From assembly GCA_020718945.1 (NCBI GenBank), contig DYRB01000253.1:1-5215 (forward strand): 5,215 bases of DNA. The letters run 5' to 3'. Position numbers and translations under genes: made by a program. Of this stretch, positions 5,143 through 5,215 are shown in pieces. How positions within the stretch are numbered: position 1 is the first letter of the stretch; each line of letters begins with the position of its first letter. This DNA comes from Lamprocystis purpurea. GTDB taxonomy: Bacteria; Pseudomonadota; Gammaproteobacteria; Chromatiales; Chromatiaceae. The notes under the pieces are model-generated. The model made no database searches. It worked only from the letters and a program-made list of their open reading frames with translations, and had not been told where the DNA came from.

Positions 5143-5215
5143 ATGCGCACATCTGGCTTGCTCAGAACCAAGGCCATCAACGCCGACCACAGCCTGGGCG
5201 GGGTCGCCCTGAAGC
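5143..5215 (+). CDS. 5' end of an unidentified gene running off the window
   Basis: An ATG at 5143 follows GGAG (5134-5137) at a good five-base spacing, and the frame stays open for 24 codons to the window edge. The visible residues begin MRTSGLLRTKAINADHSLGG. No family is recognised, and there is no signal peptide or membrane segment in this part. It starts 24 bases after the end of the toxin-like remnant on the same strand. The start signal is good, but too little is visible to exclude a short chance ORF. Confidence 0.45.
   Translation, partial: MRTSGLLRTKAINADHSLGGVALK

Overview
The window is GC-rich and looks like a gammaproteobacterial chromosome segment, possibly a purple sulfur bacterium or a relative. 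That placement is an inference. It rests on the E. coli-like TrkA and TrkH proteins, a PF09720-type addiction-module antitoxin, and intergenic gaps full of GC-rich inverted repeats. No rRNA, tRNA or CRISPR array was seen.

Layout. Positions 1-513 are the 3' end of a large MmeI/YeeA-like DNA methyltransferase whose body lies upstream of the window. Positions 514-1441 form a 928-bp gap with no convincing large gene. The gap holds a tandem pair of perfect hairpins (606-644), a 174-bp MITE-like element (873-1046) with 16-bp terminal inverted repeats and an abutting 9-bp direct repeat on each side, and a 43-codon ORF with a good ribosome binding site (1147-1278). Positions 1442-4301 are a tight two-gene potassium-uptake operon, trkA then trkH, separated by one base. 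Positions 4302-4542 are a mosaic of three inverted repeats, the strongest being a 43-nt structure with a perfect 20-bp stem just after trkH. Positions 4543-4776 encode the antitoxin. A second inverted pair of the REP-like repeat found inside the MITE-like element follows at 4794-4934. After it comes what looks like a truncated RelE/ParE-type toxin remnant (4958-5119). A new reading frame with a good ribosome binding site begins at 5143 and leaves the window.

How the parts fit. TrkA is the cytosolic nucleotide-binding regulatory subunit and TrkH the membrane K+ translocating subunit of one transporter, so this operon is the housekeeping core. The flanks are accessory: a restriction/modification-type enzyme on the left and a toxin-antitoxin relic on the right. 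The most notable signal is non-coding. A REP-like repeat of about 26 nt occurs four times as two outward-facing inverted pairs (REPIN-like). One pair is nested inside an apparent transposable unit. The other lies between antitoxin and toxin, where such modules are normally nearly contiguous. No complete new multi-gene system is visible.
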